This document shows, in pieces, positions 34,893-46,265 of a DNA stretch of 64,000 nucleotides (positions are counted from its first letter, which is position 1; the number at the start of each line of letters is the position of its first letter). Both the position numbers and the translations under genes were made by a program. The DNA is from Corynespora cassiicola (lineage: Eukaryota; Ascomycota; Dothideomycetes; Pleosporales; Corynesporascaceae). The notes beneath the pieces were generated by a model that saw nothing but the letters and a program-made list of their open reading frames with translations, ran no database searches and was not told the origin of the DNA. The stretch spans positions 2,046,001 through 2,110,000 of the forward strand of contig JAEUWY010000006.1 of NCBI GenBank assembly GCA_022059125.1, written 5' to 3'.

Positions 34893-36386
34893 GCTGACCG
34901 GTTCGGCTACGAGGGAGGAGAGGGGGGGGATTGGGATGGGCCGTGAGGATAATTCCCCTTGCCTTGCCTTGCCTCGTCTGCCTCGCTCTGACGCTTGCCT
35001 GCCTGCCTGCCTGCCTGCATGCATGCGCGCAATTGCAAATAACAAAAGTTTGTTCGCAATTGCGTGCCAGGATCAGCGATCTCCGCAGTGCAGTACGAGG
35101 CTCAAAGCGCCACAGAAGGGAAGGGGGGTATCACAGAGCCTCACCGGAGCGGCGCTACTCCATCTTTTTTTTTTCTCTCATCTCACCCACCCTTGCATCC
35201 CTGCATGATTTTGCATTTGCATCCTCGTCCATCCATCCTCATCTACAGCATCATCATCATCGTCATTAGTTTAGACGCATCACCCACACATCACCGCATT
35301 AGCATATATAGATCGATCCCAAAGTAGATGCCACACACACCCATACACATACATGCATAGCCTGGCCCCACCACGCAACACAAGAAAACGGAAAAGTAAC
35401 ACAATAAAGTGTGGGGTAGAACGCACAGCATCACCGTCACACCCACCATCACATCAACATGCCTCGCACCAACAAAGCAACCCTTTTTGGGAAGGGGGGA
35501 AGGGAGGCGCGCTTTTCGGAAGCGGCCTCGGAATCGGGGGGCGGGAGCGGACTCGGTAACGAACGAGGATGAGAGGGAGGGGCGGAGGTGAGGTGAGGTG
35601 AGGTGAGGCTCGAGTCGTACCACCTTACCCCAGCCCAGCGCCAGCCCAGCCAGCACCATCACCAGCCGTCCCTCTCTCTTGTCTCGTGTCCCTTTTCCTT
35701 TTGCCGAGCGGAGCGGACAGGGATGGATCTGGGGTACGCTACGGCTCGGTAGGTATCGGTACTGCCCTGTACCGCACCGCACCGCACCGCACCGTACCGT
35801 AGCGGGCGCATGGCCGGCACTGCCAATAAGCCATCTCGACGCGCTGGCGCAAAACAAATGCTTCGAGGCCAAACCAGACGTAGATAGACACATGGGCGCT
35901 GCTGCTGCCTGCCTGCCTGGATCCACGGCCTTTCTTCTGCCGAATGCAGCCTTTCCCGCAGCCATGCTGCGAGGGAGGCATATCACCAGCGTCCCGATTG
36001 GGAAGTCGAGTACGGAGGAACGCGGGGACCAGGGGGGGCTGAGGTAGGGTGTGTGCGTGTGTGTGGGGGGGTGCGATTCATTCATTGCATTGCATTTACA
36101 GCCTCCCACCCCGCAAATAGCCGTCTTTTTCTGCTTTTTTTTCTTTCTTCCTTGTCGTCGTCGCCGTCTTCGATTTCTTTTGTTTTCTCATCGGTCTGCG
36201 ACTTCGTTATGCACATCATGTGTTAGCCGCGCAAAGCAAAAGGTTCCTCATCGATGGAGACAAGGGAAAAAAAACATGGCAAGGGGAACGAAAAAAAACA
36301 AAACCAAAAAAACTTTCGCTACAGGTTTTGCGCGATTCGCGCGCGTGGTCCCCCCTCCCTAAATTGCTATCACGTGCAGCTCTTCT
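34893..36386. other. Convergent intergenic region
   Basis: Lies between the 3' ends of MET22- and VPS29-type genes. Simple repeats dominate: TGCC/TGCA (about 34996-35026), GAGGT (about 35587-35610) and CACCG (about 35773-35796), plus A-rich tracts near 36270-36315. The 272-codon minus frame at 35291-36109 is low-complexity and was not accepted. Confidence 0.5.
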
Positions 36387-37375
36387 CTATGATACACCAG
36401 CGCCGTTTTTCCGGAACGATACCTTCTCCACGGCTACGTTTTCGGCGCCATTTGCATCCTTGCGCAGCTGGTAGACGTACAGAACGAGAACGTCGCCTTG
36501 GACCTGCCTGTGCGTCAGTGGGGTGGGTTCATTTAGTTTCAGAGGGCGTGCGGGGTGTGAAACGGCAGGGGAAAGCGAGAGCGAGGGGTCGCTGTAAATA
36601 TAGCTCCAAAGTGTGGGGGAAAGGGGGGAGGCATGTAGTGTGTATCATGTATCAATCCGTATGCGGGGAAACCATGAGAAAGGCCAGCAACCTACATCCA
36701 TGAGCACGAAGCTAGGCGTCGGGTCCTCCTCCTCGGTCCACCACCCCGTCGTCATGGCGCCCGTCGCACTCCCCGGGTTCACAAAGAACTTGCCCTCCAT
36801 CTCGTAGGCCTCGAACTTGTGCGTGCCACCCCATAGCAGCACGTCCACGTCCATCTGGCGCGCCGCGATGAGCAGGCTGTCCCCATCCCCAGGCGGGATC
36901 ACAGTGTGCCCGTGCGTGAAGCCTATCCGCAGCGACCCGTGCGTGACCACCTTGGACAGGGCGAGGTTGGGCGCCTCGACATCGAAGTCGCCCTTTACGA
37001 TTTGCAGGTCCGGCGCGATGCCCCGCAGGAACTCGAACGTTTCTTTGTCGGTGATGTTGCCGAGGCAGAGGATCTGGCCGATTTTACCGGGCGCGAGGAG
37101 CTTTTTGAACTGTGCGCTTTGCGATTAGAAACTGTGTTGGGATTTGGCGTGGGGGGCGGGCGGTGTTGTTGAAGGGGGGGGGGGTTCTAGGCAACCGGGC
37201 GGGGGGCACGTGTTGGGTGAGGGAGAACGGGGGGTGTTCGTACCTTCGCTGGGATATCCTATGTTGCCTGTGAGTTTGTGAGGTCCAGTATTGTATGCGC
37301 CGGCGCAAGTTGTCTTACCGGAGCTCTATCGGGTATGAAGAGGTCGCCCAGGACGAGCACGAGGCGGGAAGCCAT
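36387..37375 (-). CDS. VPS29: VPS29, retromer subunit
   Basis: VPS29 is a metallophosphoesterase-fold scaffold of the retromer, which recycles cargo from endosomes to the Golgi. Four exons (37319-37375, 37244-37258, 36696-37109, 36387-36503) encode 200 residues, a normal fungal length. The start reads MASRLVLVLGDLFIPDRAP. The 15-nt second exon encodes DIPAK and joins to FKKLLAPGKIGQILCLGN. Further motifs are KGDFD, FTHGH and NPGSATGA. The final exon gives VQGDVLVLYVYQL. Splice sites are GTAAGA, GTACGA and GTAGGT donors with CATAG, CACAG and GGCAG acceptors. The phosphoesterase fold has GDLFIP where active enzymes have GDxH, as in other VPS29 proteins that are not phosphatases. All splices keep frame. 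Confidence 0.94.
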
Positions 37376-38250
37376 TGTGGTGGCTGTGTGGAGTATCTGA
37401 GGGCGTCGGCCGTACCAAGAGAAACTTTCGCGTCCCTAGGTTTGTATGGAGGTCTTAGTAAAGGTAAATGGGCCAAAGAGAAGAGCTCGTGGGGTGTGGG
37501 GAGAATGGAGCTATGGACGCTGTGAAGCTATGCGGTCGCGCCGAAGGCGGTGGCAGAATCGAGGGCCCTTGGCAGGAACAGAGAGATATCAGACGATGAT
37601 GTAAGCGACAAGCGTGAACGACTCGATCCTCAACACTCTGGCCGTTCTTCTCTACAATTTAGTCAACAGTCTTTCATTTGCATCCATCATCCAAAGAAGA
37701 TTTCTCAGAGGATCTAGTAGACTAGAAAAGAAAAGTCTTGCTTCATGACTCCGATGAAATCAGCTGCATGCAAGAATTTCAGTATAGTCGAAATCCTATC
37801 AGGAAAATAAAGCAGAAAATGTCGGTCGAATGCCAATAAACGTTACAGTTATTTGCTTGTGTGGAAAGAACATCAGAGTTCTTCGATGGTAGCCTTGTAA
37901 CGTTTGCGATCGCCGGAAACTCAAGCACTGTGTCATTGCCGATCATCTCGATCTCGGCTTTGGCTGAACTCGTAAGCCTTGACATGTCTAATAATAGTAT
38001 TGCTCGAACGGATTGGACGATTCGAAAGATGTGTTTTTTGAGGCTTAAAGCCAAGTCTACAGACGCAGATCCCGTTATTCTTATACTCTTCCCCGTCACT
38101 GAGATGCCTAGCGCGACACAGCCTTCTCGAATCAAAATGGTTGATTGTGGAGCTAACAGAGCATTAAGTGGCTGAGGTAGCGAGAGTGTCTGAATCTTGC
38201 CCGTCTTCTTTGAATTCAATAAAAGTGTCAGCGTTAATCGGGATCGAAGT
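37376..38250. other. Intergenic, no gene seen
   Basis: Holds the VPS29 promoter. A minus frame ending at 37779 is antisense to nothing known and overlaps the F-box gene tail in another phase; not accepted. Confidence 0.5.
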
Positions 38251-39969
38251 CTATTCCATCGTCTTCCAGAGTTCCGCATCATACAGCGAGTGGCAATGCT
38301 CACAGTCGCCACACTTATTGCAGCCTGGAGGTTCTCTGCGACCACTGTAAGTATTGAAAACCCAGTCGCTAGGCCTGCCATCTGGGTGCTTTCCTGTTTT
38401 CAGATCGTACTCGTCCACTGGTTCTGGAAACTTTAATGCATGCCGCATGGGACGTCTGTTTGCGAGAGTATGCACATCAATGCCAGCTGCGGCTCCTGCA
38501 GCAGCAGCCTCCTGGAACAAAACCACGTCCTTTCGAGGCCCTCGTCTGGTTCGCTCCATATCTTCCAAGAAAATGGCTTTCAAGTTCTTGTAATAGCCAT
38601 CTTTGATCAGCCTGATAACTGTGCGCTCAAAAAGTACTGATTCGTCAGCCTCGCCGCCATTCCCTGCTCCTGTTGTACCCCAAAGAACTAAAGCTTCCAT
38701 GCTCCTCGGAAATGCCTCGGCGGCGTGGCGTATAAAGAAGTGTGTGTCATCTTGATCCTCATGCAGAAAGTCTGTCCGACGGGAATGGAACGCGCTCAGC
38801 TCCATATCCAAAACATTGAATGACACTTGCTTCATTTTCCAGAAGGTGTTGAGGTCTGAGATATAAGATACATTGCAATCGATGCCTTGAATCGTGTCAG
38901 AGTTGTAGCCGTACCACATGAGGCTCTGGAGAGAATTGCTCTGAAACTCTTCGAGCGCCTCTATGATGTAATGTGCGTTTTTGAGGTATCGTTCCGGGCC
39001 ACTGAAGCGGAAAGCTATCGTGAGTAGCTCTCGTGGGGCATTGCAGAGCGCTTCGCGAAAATCATTCGATAAACGGCTACATGCGCCGTCAAGAAAAAGA
39101 TGTTTTATGGACGAAGAATGTTTCGGAATCTCCAGTTCCGCCCACCAATTCCAGTCATTGTCGTCCACATTTTCCTCGGTCTCAGGATCGCGCAACCCAT
39201 TAAAGTAGATAGTATCGATGCCAGGAAGTCGTAGTAGGTAGGCGAGTAGCAATGTTGATGTGCTGTACTCGTGATTGTCCAGCCACGTTCCCGATATTAC
39301 CCCTACGGCCACTTTGTGTAGGTTGGAAAACCCAATCGGCCATTGTTTACCTTCGTTGCTGTCAACACAATAGGGTGCTATTAAGAACCTCATCCACCAA
39401 AGGCAAGAGCCCTCCTGTTGTGAATGGGTAACAAACTTCAAGTCCTGGAGATGCGGAAGCTTGGCGAATAGCAGGGCTTTAAGAAGCCCATCGTGGCCAT
39501 CGTCCATTTGTTCAAGGCCCTCTTCGAAGTTGTCATCTAGTTCTCCATCGAGGGGTTCTGTATACCACTCCAGATAGTCACTACCATCTTCTGGTGCCAC
39601 TCGCAGTTTCGATGGTCCACAATCTGAATCGGCTTCCAGGGGCGTTACAAGGCTTAATGTCTCCCACTCTCCCCATGTCGTCCGGTCACGCCATATCTCA
39701 AACGATCGCACATGCCATGCTAACATAGGATCGCCCTTGCCAAATGCGCTTCGAAGTAAAAGAGGAACAGTAGCAGGATCTAGGTCTGATGCGGTTCCGA
39801 ATTTGCGGTAGGCTTTCTGGTGACGTCCCAAATGGTACTGAGACGCGGCATGTATTCTCTTGCAGGTACAAGCAAAATCAAAATGCGAAATGAATGGGAG
39901 CTCCTCGATAATTAAACATAAAAGTTCCGTCGGCAAAGCCACAATTGAGGGCTGCATGGTTGTATCCAT
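38251..39969 (-). CDS. F-box domain protein (572 aa)
   Basis: F-box proteins are substrate receptors of SCF ubiquitin ligases. A single exon encodes 572 residues. The F-box is at the N-terminus, SIVALPTELLCLIIEELPF followed by ACTCKRIHAASQYHL (about residues 8-48). The rest looks like the leucine-rich, poorly conserved body common in fungal F-box families, with strings such as SSSIKHLFLDGACSRL. The C-terminus has a compact CNKCGDCEHCHS cluster (about 550-561) that could bind zinc. The start follows from the ATG at 39969 directly before the F-box. Such genes expand in accessory parts of fungal genomes. The target is unknown. Confidence 0.88.
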   Translation of the reverse strand: MDTTMQPSIVALPTELLCLIIEELPFISHFDFACTCKRIHAASQYHLGRHQKAYRKFGTASDLDPATVPLLLRSAFGKGDPMLAWHVRSFEIWRDRTTWGEWETLSLVTPLEADSDCGPSKLRVAPEDGSDYLEWYTEPLDGELDDNFEEGLEQMDDGHDGLLKALLFAKLPHLQDLKFVTHSQQEGSCLWWMRFLIAPYCVDSNEGKQWPIGFSNLHKVAVGVISGTWLDNHEYSTSTLLLAYLLRLPGIDTIYFNGLRDPETEENVDDNDWNWWAELEIPKHSSSIKHLFLDGACSRLSNDFREALCNAPRELLTIAFRFSGPERYLKNAHYIIEALEEFQSNSLQSLMWYGYNSDTIQGIDCNVSYISDLNTFWKMKQVSFNVLDMELSAFHSRRTDFLHEDQDDTHFFIRHAAEAFPRSMEALVLWGTTGAGNGGEADESVLFERTVIRLIKDGYYKNLKAIFLEDMERTRRGPRKDVVLFQEAAAAGAAAGIDVHTLANRRPMRHALKFPEPVDEYDLKTGKHPDGRPSDWVFNTYSGRREPPGCNKCGDCEHCHSLYDAELWKTME

Positions 39970-41005
39970 TGTTGGGGGACAGGGGAGTGAGGATGACGAA
40001 GAAAGCTACTATCAACAAATACTCTGTCAACCCCACAATCAACTTTCCTGATTCAAGATGTGAGCTGGATGGGGAAGTGGCCGTAGGGTAGGTGCGTGCG
40101 CATCAGTCAGAAGCGGCGAGTGATTGCAATTGTTATTATCGCGAACCGTGGAACTCGATTCCGCCCGTGAGGCTGCCTATGTAGCGCCCGTGGCGTTTTT
40201 GTCAACTCTCGAAGTTGCAATTGTTGTTGCGCACGGGCCGTATTTCCAACCAAGTGTTTTAATTGATTTTGGGAATACACAGATTGGGTTTCAGAGAGGC
40301 CATTGAACTACAATAGAAGAGTGAGTATGGGCTGTTATATCGCCTGGATGTGCAGAAAATTGTGAAGATTCATAAATTTAGTTACTAGTTAGCAAACACC
40401 TCCGGAGCTATGGTTATCTCGTACGCTCGTGTGCAAATATTACCTGCTTGACTTTATTTGGAACGCTGGTAATTGGATTACTCAAGATGCTGGCTTATCT
40501 AACTAGTTCAACTGCATCGTAATGCTGAGTAATTTCTACTAATAAATCAGACTGTAATAAACAAGAACGGGCCGCTTTTGTCATTTCACGGCGGCTGGAA
40601 GGAAAAGCTAAGGTCTACGGAAGGCTAACCCGATCAGGTGGATCCTTGCATTTGCTCGAGTCGGCCCGTCTAAGCAACAGAAGAACTCCGATCATATGTC
40701 CTACCTCCGGTTCTGTCCTCAATACCACCGTTCGTACTGGAATGTTCTCCGAGAAATTTTGGTGAGACACATACCGGTATCATGTATCTCTAGGTTGTCT
40801 TCTTGGGGACGAATCATGGCCAGTGCGTCCAAGTTGTTCAATGTAGTTAGTTCAAATGGCAGACAGTAGCGCTCGAAATGTTTGGAAACACTCTATACAG
40901 CATCGATCACAATTCTGATCATATTCGACGCAATATAAGTATACTATAGTTCAATACATGAGTAAAATTCATAGCACATTTTGCTAAATCATCGTGCATC
41001 TTTTA
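39970..41005. other. AT-rich intergenic, no gene seen
   Basis: Contains the F-box gene promoter and the 3' flank of the DJ-1-type gene. No supported ORF or repeat. Confidence 0.5.
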
Positions 41006-41768
41006 CTACTGTGCAGCTTGAATGGCTTCCCAAATAACGTGTCCAATAACAGAAGCACTAGGGGGGTTCTGTCCTGTAATTAGACGACCATCTTTGCCAC
41101 TAGTGACTACTTTGACACCGAATGGCTGGTCTGCCTTCTCGTAATTGCCCCCGTGGTTCTTTAGCTCCGTCTCCAGTAAAAACGGCATAGCATCGGTGAA
41201 TTGATATACATCCTCCTCGGCATTCGAAAAGCCCGTCACAGTATTGTTTGCAACGAGATAATCGCCATTCGAAAGTTTCACATTCACCAAAGCCGCTGGG
41301 CCATGGCAAACTGCAGAAACAATCTTCCCGGATTCATAGAACTCCCGAATCAAACTGTGAGATGTTTCATCGATGGCGAGGTCGAACATTGCTAAGGATA
41401 CTGGATCAGACTAAGTAGTCAACTCTCCGGAGAAAATGAAACTCACGCCCGTGCCCGCCAACGAAGAAAATTCCCGCAAATTCGGAAGACCTTCCGATGA
41501 AGCTCCCCAGTTGCTCAGTCTTCTGCCACAGATCCTTCTTTTCCTTGAGAAAAGCCTGGCATGCTTCGTCATTTTTGGCCTCATCGACTGACCAAGGGTC
41601 GAGGGGGGCCTCGCCACCGGCTGGAGAAGCTACCACGATTTCCACATTTGGTGCAAGGCAGTTGTATGGATGAACGAACTCTGGAAGATACCATCCCGTT
41701 TTGATGTTTCGGGCTGGTAAGATAGACTGAGAAGTCAAAACAACGAGAAGCTTGGGCTTGGAAGACAT
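41006..41768 (-). CDS. DJ-1/PfpI family protein, Hsp31-like glyoxalase III type
   Basis: Hsp31-type proteins detoxify methylglyoxal and act in oxidative stress. Two exons (41447-41768 and 41006-41391) encode 235 residues, normal for the family. The substrate Glu sits in TGWYLPEFVHPYN (about residues 25-37). The splice joins FVGGHG to PMFDLAIDE, and the nucleophile Cys lies in VSAVCHGPAALVN (the nucleophile elbow). Donor GTGAGT and acceptor CTTAG flank a 55-nt intron. The gene is divergent from the EthD-domain gene at 42089 with a 320-bp gap, so the pair may be co-regulated. Protease or deglycase activity has also been proposed for relatives; sequence does not decide. Confidence 0.93.
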
Positions 41769-42088
41769 GACTGATGAAAGAGTTTCTTAAAAGTAACTCC
41801 GAGCTGATAGAGAATCTAGATGAGCGGGTACTGCCCTTAATAAATAAATACACTCTGTCAACTAGACCACTTTTGCATGTGCACATCACGCTAGTAGGAA
41901 GGCCCGAATTAGTACTTCTCGGTGTAATGTTTCGGCATCCCACAACACAACGAAACTATATAATCCGAGCACTTCCCAGTCCTATCTGGTCAGACCCGGA
42001 TTCTTTTTGCCCTTACATTGTAAACACCAGTCACGTCAGTCCATCGAGAAGACCAATCAAATCACACTCATAACCCCTTTCTCAAAAA
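41769..42088. promoter_or_regulatory. Short divergent promoter, DJ-1-type and EthD genes
   Basis: 320-bp gap between divergent starts. No clear TATA box or inverted binding motif was recognised. Confidence 0.4.
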
Positions 42089-42406
42089 ATGGTTGTCACC
42101 GTTACCGTTGTCTTTCCAAACGAACCAGATGCCAAATACGACATCGAATACTATCTGACCAAACATATGCCCCTGATCCAAACGCGCTGGGGAAAATATG
42201 GCGTCAAGTCCTGGTCAGCGACTAAATACTCCAATGGCATAGATGGATCTGCTCCTCTCTATGCATTTGGTTCTGTGGTGACATGGGAGAACGAAGAGCA
42301 GGTCAAAACTGCCTTTGCGGGGCCAGAGGTGGGGGAAATCATGGCAGATGTTCCCAACTTCAGCAACAAACAACCAATTTTTCTGATCGGCGAAATTTTG
42401 CGATAA
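42089..42406 (+). CDS. EthD-domain protein (105 aa)
   Basis: EthD proteins are small dimeric alpha+beta-barrel proteins found in ether degradation and in several fungal aromatic-polyketide pathways, where some act as dehydratases or cyclases. A single exon gives 105 residues, the usual size. The domain covers nearly the whole protein: [20 protein letters not shown], the [17 protein letters not shown] core, and a final [14 protein letters not shown] strand. The histidine of YYLTKHMPL is the residue often important in the fold. The first ATG is directly before the domain. It is paired head-to-head with the DJ-1-type gene. Function cannot be told from sequence. Confidence 0.9.
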   Translation: MVVTVTVVFPNEPDAKYDIEYYLTKHMPLIQTRWGKYGVKSWSATKYSNGIDGSAPLYAFGSVVTWENEEQVKTAFAGPEVGEIMADVPNFSNKQPIFLIGEILR

Positions 42407-44028
42407 GAATCTCAGCTATGCCTGTAAGGAAACTGGATACCTGAATTCAGCAACCACCGAAAGGATTGGACTTCGATGCACAAGTTATGGGTGGATGTCC
42501 CCACTGAGTTCAATGACTTTGGTAGCCTCTTGAGTAGCAAAATCGAACAACCCAAGTTCCATTATACCAAAATTTTCCAAAATAGCAATTTAAGCCAGGT
42601 GATTTAGGCAGTGCTCATGACAGCATTACATCTTGATATTCTTTATCACATAGATCATTATACACTCTGGTCACTAAATTTTCAAATCAATCGTCTACTA
42701 CTATTTTTTCCCTCGCAGGAACTAGAAGTATCTTCGAAAATCTAAATGCATGCGCGATCAGTTATGATACTCCTGGAGTCTTAGTAAGAGTTGTTTGGTA
42801 ACTCGGATGCCTATGTGTTAATGCATCATAAAACGGGCCGAAAACTGGAGCCGTACCGTAGTGGACGGGCACTAGTTGCCAGTCGGCCCCACATATGCCT
42901 GCGGCTACGTCTCATGTCCGTAAACAGGATGTTTGCTATAATACGTTTTTCCGGGTTTGTCATCGTCCGAAAATTATCGGAATCAACACCTTCTAGCGAT
43001 ATTTCCAGCCTAGGAACGTCATATAGCTGGATGGCTTATATCCTAGCTCCGTCTTCAAGCGAGTCTAAACAAAAGGCCTGGAAAATATCTAGGTGGAAGT
43101 TTTTCAAGGCCATAATCTACATGTTTCCTGGAATAATTGACACTGAGCCTGCCCTTACTGGTGGAAATGCTAACTATCCAGGGCCCTGGTGTGATTTTTG
43201 TGAATAAGTTGGGATCTTTCCATATCCGTAATAGATAATTCTTGTAAGAAAAAGTGCCCAAGTCATTATGCCCGTCACTGTCAGAGCCAGTTGTCCCAGT
43301 CCCTCTAGATCCCCCGATATCGCCAGCTGAACAGGTAATAAAAATCGACGACACCGAAAATGGTCCAGAAAGGAAATGAATCATGTATTCTATCCTCGAA
43401 GCTACCATCCCCAATCTCAAACAAAAGCGGCACGCGATGCGATACTGCAACCTCACTTGCTTGATTCTAGACTCATTTTTCTGCCAAATTAATGGTTCCA
43501 GCAGCTCAAATTGTCATTCATGAGCTGTTTCCTGAATCGCTAGTATTTACTATTTGTCATAGTCATTCGATGCACGCAGGCTGTAGATCTCATCCATCAG
43601 ATAGTGTACCAGTGGCTCCGTAGCTCCCTCTATCAACATTCCAACCTCTTTTCGGTGGATTTATTCGAGTATACATTTCTGAGCGCACTCCTTGGTTCGC
43701 TTGTACCGGTGTAAGTGGTGTCTGCCTAGGGGAAAGACATGGTGCGTTGTGTAGGCCGTGCAGTTCGTGAACTGCAATCGGGAACGCAGAGTTCAAGTGA
43801 AACATTTGGATCAGAATCGAGATATATTAGAAGTAGAACGATGGGATTTCAACTCAAAGTATATTAGTAGGGTTTTATTGTCGGGCAAGTCCCTCGCTGC
43901 AAACGCTTCATGAACTATGGAGTGAGCTGGGAAGAGTCCTGTCTTTGCTATGTTTGGCACCCACATTCCTACATTCTACTTTGGATGTATCCAGAGCCAG
44001 AAATACATGGGAACAGTTTGGTATCAAC
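42407..44028. other. Gene-poor region
   Basis: No supported gene. Frames at 42791-43207 (+) and 43055-43456 (-) overlap each other and match nothing I know. The last 100 bases read in frame into the ankyrin gene but without an ATG and with stops just upstream, as if its 5' part were lost. Confidence 0.4.
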
Positions 44029-44835
44029 ATGAGGACACCCGAGCCAGCGTTTCATAACTTCTTATCATTTACCGTGGAAACTGGCTTAACGAGCTATATT
44101 GAAGATCATATCAAAACATTTGGAAAGAGTTGTATCGTAAAGAATGGGATGCCCTTGCTTCAATATGCCTCCACACCGTCGGCTATGTTTGATTATACAG
44201 TGGCAAAAGTCAACCCAAAAATGGCCGGGATATTACTGAAGAATGGAGCGGACCCGAACCAAGAATTCAATGGATTTACTGCTTGGACCAGGGCTTTGCA
44301 TATTCTACCAGTCAATAAGTATGATTGGATAGCATTACTCAGGTACCTGCTCAGTTATGGAGCCGACGCGGATACTTACATTGAGAAGAACTCGAGACGC
44401 GATTCAAGCCTTCGCGCTGTAAAACTCAACCTTCTATATATATTTGTGGATCAGTCAGAGTATGCGAGAAATATTTTATCGACACCTTCTCGGGACACGG
44501 AATCTGGGGCTTCTTCTAAAATGACACTATCGCTCAAGCAGTATCGCGAAATGATTCCGTCCCAATTTAGAGAATTGAAGAACCAAGCGGTGGATCTAGT
44601 TCAATTTATGCTGAATAAAGGCGCAAAAGACGAGTCACGGGTTCTGCTTGACAATGAATGGATCAAAGACCCCCCCCTAGATTCAGATGACGACCCATGG
44701 ACTGAGGCTCTTGCACAGCGAGGGTTAGATGATCCTTCAGTTACTGTCAACTCAACTGCCCCTAGGCAAATAGCAGAAAATAAGGGAAGGCTGAGAGATA
44801 GGATACGTAAGCGTACAAGGGAGATTTTCAACTGA
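44029..44835 (+). pseudogene. Ankyrin-repeat C-terminal fragment, probably of an NLR/STAND-type gene
   Basis: The frame is open from 43945, but the first ATG is at 44029; 268 residues follow. It has two clear ankyrin units, MAGILLKNGADPNQEFNGFT and LLRYLLSYGADADT, and a third weaker one, VQFMLNKGAKDES. The start, FHNFLSFTVETGLTSYIEDH leading to GMPLLQYAS, resembles the segment linking the NACHT part to ankyrin repeats in fungal NLR-like proteins. No nucleotide-binding domain lies upstream and stops precede the frame. I read it as a 5'-truncated gene. It could also be a short ankyrin protein that is expressed as it stands. The tail ends in a basic stretch (RLRDRIRKRTREIFN). Confidence 0.55.
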
Positions 44836-46265
44836 AATGCCGGTGATGTACTAGCTGTCCATTCCATTGGGTCTTTTTGAAGCTCTTCTGTAGTCATTTT
44901 ATGTAGCCAACAATGAATCTAGTTTCTTTCAAAATTTACATTCAATGTTCAAGTACTTCAGCTGGAATAGTGCGTTTTCCTCTGGATAGAAGATGGTAGA
45001 GGATGGAACTAATGCTGAGTTAGCATGGATGCTGCTAGTGTACTTTTATGTATTTCATGAATGTGTCCTAGAAGTAAGAGTATTCTATATTTATCGACGA
45101 TATATCAGTACCGCCAAATCGCACGGCGCCGAGAGCTCTAGGCTCCTTAATAAAAGTCTATCTTGTAATTCATCGTACTGCGCACTGACCTCTGTAACCA
45201 TTTTTTCAGACATTGTTAACAAAGGCAGAAATAAAGTGCATGTCGAATTGGTCTGAGGGTCTAGATTTGACGAGTGTGTAGAAGGTGGCAGCTGAGACTT
45301 GATATCGTATTCCTCGCTTCTAGTGATCGTAACTTACCTCACCACCAGAGATTGTTCATATTGCAGCTTCGCTTGGATATATCAAGTAACAACCTCATTT
45401 TGGTGACTTGATAGTAAATTATATCGCATCAGGGAATCATACTGGTTTGGAGCTGAATCTAGAATCCAGGAAATAGAGCCTCATTCAACGGTTATCAAGG
45501 CATGCCTATACCTCTTCTTGTGGTTTTGTTCCTAGTGTATTAGCTACAATCTGAGAAGATAAGTATATCCCAAAGTACTAACGTGTTTCTATGAATACGA
45601 GCCAGTCCCACTTAATCATGTTAGTACTTTATAGTTTTATCTTCAATAGTAAGAGGACTCTTCAGTATCTAATATATGCATAGCTTCAAGCAATAACAAA
45701 TTCATATCTAATAGAGCTATGACATGATAATTTATTTAGTTAAAGTAGCTCTCTATAGTACTTGGGCAGTCAAATAGTCTTCTGTATGAGTATACTACGC
45801 TTTATATACTTAATTTGTGGCGTGCTTCCTCTCTTGAGAGGAGAGTACTAAAATTAAATCGTATGAGTATACTACCTTACACAAGCTATGAAAGCGGTGC
45901 CATTCCGAATTCGCTCGGAAATCAAGGAAGCTATCAGCAGACGCATGCTCGCAAGCTCGAGCGTAATCGTAATTGGATAAGATAACTCAGGAATCTGCAC
46001 ATGACTTTTAAGGGGTCGTGCATGTCAGGCTGTGTCCGCAATATATTCTTAGTGACATAAGAAGACTGGATACAAAAGAGCCTAGAGAATCGTATGAGTG
46101 GCGACTTTCTCCTTCTGAGGCAAGGGATGGCGCAAGAGTGGTGTGTTCATTAGTGATATCAGAAAGTCTTGGCAGACGACCTCATCCGAAACTTTGTGCG
46201 GCGACCGCGGAGGTCACAACATCAACCTTCGACACCCTCCACCAGTACCCACAACACCATTCACC
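44836..46265. other. AT-rich spacer before the core block
   Basis: No supported gene. It contains the third dispersed-repeat copy (45811-45865), flanked by a 15-bp direct repeat. The final 200 bases form the GRX5 promoter. Confidence 0.5.
45784..45875. repeat. Dispersed repeat copy C between 15-bp direct repeats
   Basis: GTATGAGTATACTAC occurs at 45784-45798 and again at 45861-45875. Between them lies a copy of the repeat seen at 10051, with the same CTCTCTTGAGAGGAGAG core. The flanking repeat may be a target-site duplication of an insertion, though 15 bp is long for most fungal elements. Confidence 0.7.

Noticed and set aside
34996..35026. TGCC/TGCA run as a possible CRISPR-like or regulatory array
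   Set aside because: It is a simple tetranucleotide microsatellite with no spacers.
35291..36109. 272-codon minus-strand frame
   Set aside because: Composition is dominated by simple repeats (CACCG, GAGGT, TGCC), with no domain; it looks like a chance opening in GC-rich DNA.
42791..43456. Overlapping frames on both strands upstream of the ankyrin fragment
   Set aside because: Neither resembles a NACHT domain or any other family I know, and they contradict each other.
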